NCBI GenBank assembly: GCA_947165795.1
Contig: CAMVBP010000082.1
Location: 1-8,462 of the forward strand
Origin: an uncultured Treponema sp.
GTDB taxonomy: Bacteria; Spirochaetota; Spirochaetia; Treponematales; Treponemataceae
Direction of reading: 5' to 3'
DNA: 8,462 bases
Shown piece by piece: positions 5,070 to 8,462 of the stretch. Below the pieces are notes generated by a model. That model saw nothing but the letters and a program-made list of their open reading frames with translations, ran no database searches and had not been told where the DNA came from. The position numbers were made by a program, and so were the translations under genes. How positions within the stretch are numbered: position 1 is the stretch's first letter; every line of letters starts with the position of its first letter.

Positions 5070-5774
5070 ATGAGTACACATATTAATGCTCCGGAAGGAG
5101 CCATTGCCGATTCGGTATTATTGCCGGGCGACCCGTTAAGGGCTAAGTTTATTGCAGAAAATTTTCTTGAAAATGCAAAATGTTATAATGAAGTCCGCGG
5201 AATGTACGGATTTACAGGAACTTACAAGGGAAAAACTGTTTCTGTTCAGGGAACTGGAATGGGACAGCCTTCTCTTTCTATTTATGTTCAGGAACTTTTT
5301 CAGTTTTATAATGTTCAGAAAGCAATCAGAATAGGAACCTGCGGATCAATTAGGGAAGATGTTCAGGTAAGGGATATAATTCTTGCAAACGGTGCCTGTA
5401 CAGATTCTGCATTGCAGAGTCAGCGCTTTGGACTTATGCATTTTTCTCCGGTTCCAGATTTTGAACTTCTGGATAAAGCTTATCACAAGGCTAAAGAACT
5501 GAATTTAAAGGCTGTAGTTGCTCCATGTGCTTCCAGCGATAGATTTTATGATGAAAATTCAAACTGGAAGCTCTGGCAAAAGTATGGTGTTGCCGGAATA
5601 GAAATGGAAGCCGCAGAATTATATACCCTTGCAGCTCAGTTCCATAGAAAGGCGCTTGCAATTTTAACTGTAAGCGACCATATCATTACAGGTCAGGCTA
5701 CAACAGCAGAAGAAAGACAGTCAACTTTTAAAGATATGATGAAGCTTGCCCTTGATACAATTATTGAAATGTAA
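5070..5774 (+). CDS. deoD: Purine nucleoside phosphorylase, DeoD type, 234 aa
   Basis: DeoD cleaves purine (deoxy)ribonucleosides with phosphate to free base and (deoxy)ribose-1-phosphate in the cytosol, the central step of purine salvage. The full length matches the hexameric bacterial form. Expected active-site residues are present: His4 (from the partner subunit), Gly20 and Arg24 in LPGDPLRAK, Arg43, Arg87, the MEME-type block IEMEAAEL (Met179, Glu180), and Ser202-Asp203 with Arg216, equivalent to the Ser203/Asp204/Arg217 set of the E. coli enzyme. Ser90 of E. coli is Thr90 here, conservative. It is first in a probable operon; the next gene starts 25 bases after its stop with no terminator between. 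It is probably translated from a leaderless mRNA. Confidence 0.95.
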   Translation: MSTHINAPEGAIADSVLLPGDPLRAKFIAENFLENAKCYNEVRGMYGFTGTYKGKTVSVQGTGMGQPSLSIYVQELFQFYNVQKAIRIGTCGSIREDVQVRDIILANGACTDSALQSQRFGLMHFSPVPDFELLDKAYHKAKELNLKAVVAPCASSDRFYDENSNWKLWQKYGVAGIEMEAAELYTLAAQFHRKALAILTVSDHIITGQATTAEERQSTFKDMMKLALDTIIEM

Positions 5775-5799
5775 GTAAAAATTATTGGAGTGTAAAAAA

Positions 5800-6714
5800 A
5801 TGAAGCCAACTTTGTTAGTTTTAGCAGCAGGAATGGGAAGCCGCTACGGTGGAGTAAAACAGATTGATTCTGTAGGACTTCACGGCGAATGTCTTTTGGA
5901 TTTTGCAACTTACGACGCAATGAAAAGTGGTTTTGGAAAAGTTGTTTTTATTATCAGAAAAGATATAGAAAGTGCATTCAGGGAACGACTGTTCGACAGA
6001 ATTGCAAAGAATTTTGATGCTGAATATGTATTCCAGCAGCACGAATCACTTTTATCAGATGAACAGATAAAAGCCAGTGCAGGCCGCGAAAAACCATGGG
6101 GAACTACTCATGCAGTTTTGTGTGCAGAAAAAGCCGTTAAAACTCCGTTTGCGGTTATAAATTCAGATGATTATTATGGAAGACAGGCATTTGAAGTTCT
6201 CGGAAAATATCTTTCTTCAATCGATCCTATGAGCAGCGAGCATGCAATGGTAGGTTATGTTCTCGGAAATACAATGAGCCGTTCCGGTTCTGTAAGCCGC
6301 GGAGTTTGTACAGTTGCAGACGAAAAGCTCGAAAAAATCGTAGAAAACCTTAAGATTTATTATGATGAAAATGATAACATTATAAGCGAAATGCCGGATG
6401 GAGAAAAAGTTCATCTTACAGGAAAAGAATGGGTAAGTATGAATCTTTTCGGCTTTTCTCTTAAAGCTTTTGAAGAATTCCATACATACTGGGACAATTT
6501 TATTGCCAATAATGTAAGTGCTCCAAAAGCCGAAGCACTTCTTCCTGTTGCTGCAAGCGATATTATTGCACATAAACAGGGAATCATAAGATTCTTTAAT
6601 TCTCAGGAAACTTGGTTCGGTATGACTTATCCGGAAGACCGCCAGATTGTAAAAGATGAAATAGCCGCTAAGATAAAATCCGGTTATTATCCTGATCAGT
6701 TGTGGAGTCTCTAA
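5800..6714 (+). CDS. Sugar nucleotidyltransferase-like protein (NTP_transferase / MobA-like fold), 304 aa
   Basis: The N-terminal loop LAAGMGSRYGGVKQ (residues 8-21) is the nucleotide-binding signature of enzymes that join a sugar-phosphate, or similar phosphate, to an NTP. AVINSDDYYGRQAF (118-131) carries the metal-binding Asp pair and VSMNLFGF (212-219) the conserved region before the C-terminal domain. Similar stand-alone proteins are common in gut anaerobes and are usually annotated only as nucleotidyltransferase; the sugar and nucleotide are not known. Being directly upstream of manA suggests a hexose-phosphate substrate such as mannose-1-phosphate, but this is inference. The start at 5800 is chosen because GGAG (5787-5790) lies nine bases upstream; an in-frame TTG at 5785 would overlap that site. 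Its stop is immediately followed by the manA ATG. Confidence 0.85.
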   Translation: MKPTLLVLAAGMGSRYGGVKQIDSVGLHGECLLDFATYDAMKSGFGKVVFIIRKDIESAFRERLFDRIAKNFDAEYVFQQHESLLSDEQIKASAGREKPWGTTHAVLCAEKAVKTPFAVINSDDYYGRQAFEVLGKYLSSIDPMSSEHAMVGYVLGNTMSRSGSVSRGVCTVADEKLEKIVENLKIYYDENDNIISEMPDGEKVHLTGKEWVSMNLFGFSLKAFEEFHTYWDNFIANNVSAPKAEALLPVAASDIIAHKQGIIRFFNSQETWFGMTYPEDRQIVKDEIAAKIKSGYYPDQLWSL

Positions 6715-7524
6715 ATGTTAAAGCTTAATGCAATAAAATCAGAAAAAATATGGGGCTATGAACTTTGGATTGCTTCTACACATCCAAATGGCTGTCAGGA
6801 TGATTTTAAATTATTTTGTGGAGGCGATTATCCTCTTTTAGTAAAAGTTATTCAGGCAGATGATACTCTTTCCATTCAGGTTCACCCTGATGATGACTGG
6901 GCAGTTAAACTTGAAGGCGAGGGTAACAGAGGAAAAACCGAATGCTGGTATGTGCTTGATGCTGCTCCAGATGCAAAAATTGTTTACGGTATTAAAGAAG
7001 GTTTTTCTAACGAAGTTCTTGCAAAAGCAATTACAGAAAATTCTCTGGAAGAATATCTGGAATTTGTAAACGTAAAACCGGGCGACTTTATTTTTATTCC
7101 TGCAGGTACAGTTCATGCAATTGGAGCAGGTCTTCGCCTTATGGAAGTTCAGCAGTCGTGCGATTTAACTTACCGTCTTTATGACTGGGGACGCGGCCGC
7201 GAAGTTCATATAGAAAAAGGACTTGCAGTAATAAAGCGCGAAGGAATGATTCCTGTTGCTCCTTTTCCTAAAACATTCGATTGCAAATACTTTACTATGA
7301 ATGAAATAGATGTTGCCGGAGAATGGAAGTTTGTGAATGAATGCAAGGACGAAAATCCATCTTCAGTTCAGCTTATTTACATACTGAATTGCGATAATGC
7401 AGCTACTATTTCTTCCGACGGACAGAAATTTACTTTGACTTCGGAAAATATTTTTGCTATAAAAGCAGGTGAAGAAATTTGTATACAAGGTAATGCAAAA
7501 ATAATGCAGATAAGGGCAAAATAA
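6715..7524 (+). CDS. manA: Mannose-6-phosphate isomerase, class I, compact form, 269 aa
   Basis: This zinc enzyme interconverts mannose-6-phosphate and fructose-6-phosphate in the cytosol, linking glycolysis to mannose use or GDP-mannose synthesis. The cupin zinc ligands are visible: Gln55 and His57 in SIQVHPDD, Glu76 in KTECWYVLD, and His134 in PAGTVHAIG. Arg154 in TYRLYDWGR is the conserved catalytic-region arginine, and the early KIWG motif (11-14) is intact. The closest layout is the Bacillus-type short ManA of about 315 residues. This copy is still shorter: the segment between KIWG and the zinc loop is abbreviated, with no sign of a frameshift. GGAG (6704-6707), inside the preceding gene, is seven bases from the ATG. 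The stop overlaps the next start by one base. Confidence 0.9.
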   Translation: MLKLNAIKSEKIWGYELWIASTHPNGCQDDFKLFCGGDYPLLVKVIQADDTLSIQVHPDDDWAVKLEGEGNRGKTECWYVLDAAPDAKIVYGIKEGFSNEVLAKAITENSLEEYLEFVNVKPGDFIFIPAGTVHAIGAGLRLMEVQQSCDLTYRLYDWGRGREVHIEKGLAVIKREGMIPVAPFPKTFDCKYFTMNEIDVAGEWKFVNECKDENPSSVQLIYILNCDNAATISSDGQKFTLTSENIFAIKAGEEICIQGNAKIMQIRAK

Positions 7525-8165
7525 TGATAGTTTTTGATTTTCTTTTTCTTATAATTCTATTAGTTTTCTATTTAATATTTAAGCGCGATAAAAAACTCAC
7601 ATTAATAGTAGCAATTGGTCTTATGTGTGGTGTTTTGCTCTCATCTTATAAGGCACTTTTTCTTTTTTCAAGAAGAATTGTTCCTTATTCATTCATAAGC
7701 AATTTTGCCTATTTTAATTTGCGTCAGTCATTTGTTCCTTGTGTTGTCCTGTTTGTTTTATTTGCACTGATTTTTAAAGACACATTAAAATCAAAAATTG
7801 AATATTTTCTTCCATTAGAGTTATCTTTTTACATGGTTTATCTTCCATATTGTATTGTAAGTACATCTGAAGGCTTGTATTCAAAATATTCACTTTTCTT
7901 TAAGCCTGTAGTTTATGCTGCAATGCTTTTCCAGTGTTCAATTTCTTTAAAAATTGCATTTGAAAAGTTCGAAGAAAAGAAAACTGTTCCTGCAGTTATT
8001 CATTCTGTAATTATTTTTGTATATCTGCTGATTCCGTCATTTATTGAATGTCTTTTTTATCTTGATGATAAATTTATCCTGCCGTTAATAATGACTCTTG
8101 CAGTTTCTGCACTTCCTGTATTCTTTATAGTAGTTTCAAAATTTAAAACTACTTTGGCTGAATAG
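7524..8165 (+). CDS. Seven-segment integral membrane protein of unknown function, 213 aa
   Basis: I do not recognise a family. The protein is almost entirely hydrophobic, with about seven probable membrane helices near residues 1-19, 26-47, 68-84, 94-113, 125-146, 156-177 and 183-205, separated by short loops such as KRDKK (20-24) and EKFEEKK (147-153). It has no signal peptide, no cysteine pattern or enzymatic motif I can see, and a C-terminus of KFKTTLAE. The ATG overlaps the manA stop by one base and AAGGG (7512-7516) lies seven bases upstream, so it is translated as part of the same operon. A terminator follows 27 bases after its stop, so it is the last gene. Position suggests a link to the sugar-phosphate genes, perhaps transport or envelope work, but nothing in the protein proves that. 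Base composition is AT-rich, as in the EAL gene. Confidence 0.75.
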   Translation: MIVFDFLFLIILLVFYLIFKRDKKLTLIVAIGLMCGVLLSSYKALFLFSRRIVPYSFISNFAYFNLRQSFVPCVVLFVLFALIFKDTLKSKIEYFLPLELSFYMVYLPYCIVSTSEGLYSKYSLFFKPVVYAAMLFQCSISLKIAFEKFEEKKTVPAVIHSVIIFVYLLIPSFIECLFYLDDKFILPLIMTLAVSALPVFFIVVSKFKTTLAE

Positions 8166-8192
8166 TATTTTATACTTTTAATATTCGGGCAT

Positions 8193-8223
8193 AAAAAAAC
8201 GCGGTGTTCACCGCGTTTTTTTT
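8193..8223. terminator. Bidirectional intrinsic terminator
   Basis: An 8-bp GC-rich stem (ACGCGGTG / CACCGCGT) with a two-base TT loop is preceded by seven A and followed by eight T. It can stop plus-strand transcription from the deoD-manA operon and minus-strand transcription from the aldolase-like gene at 8356-8462. Confidence 0.9.
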
Positions 8224-8269
8224 GTGGTTTCGACAGGCGGTTCCTGAGCCTGTCGAAGGGCTCAACCAC
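8224..8269. repeat. REP-like palindrome
   Basis: TTCGACAGGC (8229-8238) and GCCTGTCGAA (8248-8257) are perfect inverted repeats. Outer arms GTGGTT (8224-8229) and AACCAC (8264-8269) extend them with a bulge. An alternative stem pairs GAGCC (8246-8250) with GGCTC (8259-8263). Palindromes built on this TTCGACAGGC core are, to my knowledge, widespread dispersed intergenic repeats in unrelated bacteria. It lies directly after the terminator and has no reading frame. Confidence 0.7.
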
Positions 8270-8289
8270 CGTTATAAAGAACTAATCAA

Positions 8290-8316
8290 GTGCGTGTGTC
8301 GCACGCTGACGCGTGC
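8290..8316. repeat. Overlapping short inverted repeats (GTGCG/CGCAC and GCACGC/GCGTGC)
   Basis: GTGCG (8290-8294) can pair with CGCAC (8300-8304), and GCACGC (8301-8306) can instead pair with GCGTGC (8311-8316), so two hairpins compete for the same central arm. No T-run follows in either direction. It is part of the 130-bp hairpin-rich gap between the terminator and the aldolase-like gene. Confidence 0.5.
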
Positions 8317-8320
8317 TTCA

Positions 8321-8344
8321 CGAGTTTTGCTTGCGCAAAACTCG
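8321..8344. repeat. Perfect 10-bp hairpin after the aldolase-like gene
   Basis: CGAGTTTTGC and GCAAAACTCG are perfect complements around a four-base loop (TTGC). It lies 11 bases past the stop of the minus-strand gene. It lacks a following T-run on the minus strand, so it would stabilise or punctuate the 3' end rather than terminate alone. Confidence 0.65.
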
Positions 8345-8355
8345 CATTTGTTCTC

Positions 8356-8462
8356 CTAGTCTAAAGCGTGACCAGCAGAACCGAATACGTTTCTATTCTT
8401 GTCTGCGTACATCTTTACGAGTTCTGCACGAGCGTCTGTGAGGTACTGACGTGGGTCGAAGT
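8356..8462 (-). CDS. fba: C-terminal end of a probable class II fructose-bisphosphate aldolase (partial)
   Basis: The last 34 codons of a minus-strand gene enter from the right edge and end at TAG (8356-8358). The peptide begins FDPRQYLTDARAELVKMY and ends VFGSAGHALD. The FDPRxxL start of the final helix followed by a FGxAGxA tail is what I know from the C-terminus of class II, zinc-dependent fructose-1,6-bisphosphate aldolases of the Calvin-cycle subtype. That enzyme splits fructose-1,6-bisphosphate into dihydroxyacetone phosphate and glyceraldehyde-3-phosphate in glycolysis. The catalytic residues are outside the window, so the call rests on this tail alone. GC content is higher than in neighbouring genes, as is common for a highly expressed gene. 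Confidence 0.7.
   Translation of the reverse strand, partial: FDPRQYLTDARAELVKMYADKNRNVFGSAGHALD

Noticed and set aside
6217..6573. A 118-codon minus-strand frame inside the nucleotidyltransferase gene
   Set aside because: It is a shadow of the plus-strand gene, whose protein matches a known family along its length; the shadow product has no recognisable motif.
8057..8269. A 70-codon minus-strand frame spanning the terminator and the REP-like palindrome
   Set aside because: It reads through the terminator stem and the palindrome and is antisense to the end of the membrane protein gene; no ribosome binding site or domain.
1..8462. CRISPR arrays, tRNA or rRNA genes, defence systems
   Set aside because: No regularly spaced direct repeats, no tRNA-like cloverleaf and no conserved rRNA sequence were seen; the short repeats present are inverted and intergenic.

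Overview
The window looks like a chromosomal segment of an AT-rich bacterium, most plausibly a host-associated treponeme (Spirochaetes). That assignment is inference from overall familiarity: the mix of an anaerobe-type CE4 deacetylase, a short type-2 ArgC, a multi-membrane-segment GGDEF/EAL protein and REP-like palindromes. No marker gene settles it. The standard code is used, with TGA as stop in argC.

Left part (1-2039). Positions 1-219 hold the left end of an IS3-family, IS150-subgroup insertion sequence running off the window edge, with the first 59 codons of its OrfA. It sits 33 bp beyond the stop of a minus-strand polysaccharide deacetylase (253-870). Upstream of that gene is a structured 140-bp leader, and next to argC lies a 25-codon stub repeating the first nine codons of the deacetylase. 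argC (1010-1954, minus) is arginine biosynthesis. Its 85-bp divergent intergenic region carries two back-to-back sigma70-type promoters that fire almost directly onto the start codons of argC and of the plus-strand c-di-GMP gene.

Middle part (2040-5069). A membrane-anchored protein with a degenerate GGDEF domain and an intact EAL phosphodiesterase domain (2040-4022) converges on, and overlaps by 15 bp, a secreted PAP2-family phosphatase (4008-4973, minus). A second divergent region (4974-5069) has a perfect 8-bp inverted repeat between the phosphatase and deoD.

Right part (5070-8462). A tight plus-strand run, deoD, sugar nucleotidyltransferase-like gene, manA and a seven-segment membrane protein of unknown function, looks like one operon. 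The spacings are 25 bp, 0 bp and a 1-bp overlap. Purine salvage (DeoD, yielding pentose-1-phosphate) and hexose-phosphate metabolism (ManA plus the nucleotidyltransferase) are thus co-expressed. The operon ends at a strong bidirectional terminator (8193-8223). REP-like hairpins follow, then the 3' end of a minus-strand gene that looks like class II fructose-bisphosphate aldolase.

A pattern runs through the window. Three genes that begin transcripts (argC, the EAL gene, deoD) lack a Shine-Dalgarno sequence and have a perfect TATAAT 6-9 bases before the start codon. Genes with an upstream neighbour or leader (nucleotidyltransferase, manA, the membrane gene, the deacetylase, its stub, IS OrfA) all have one. 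This points to leaderless transcripts for the first group.
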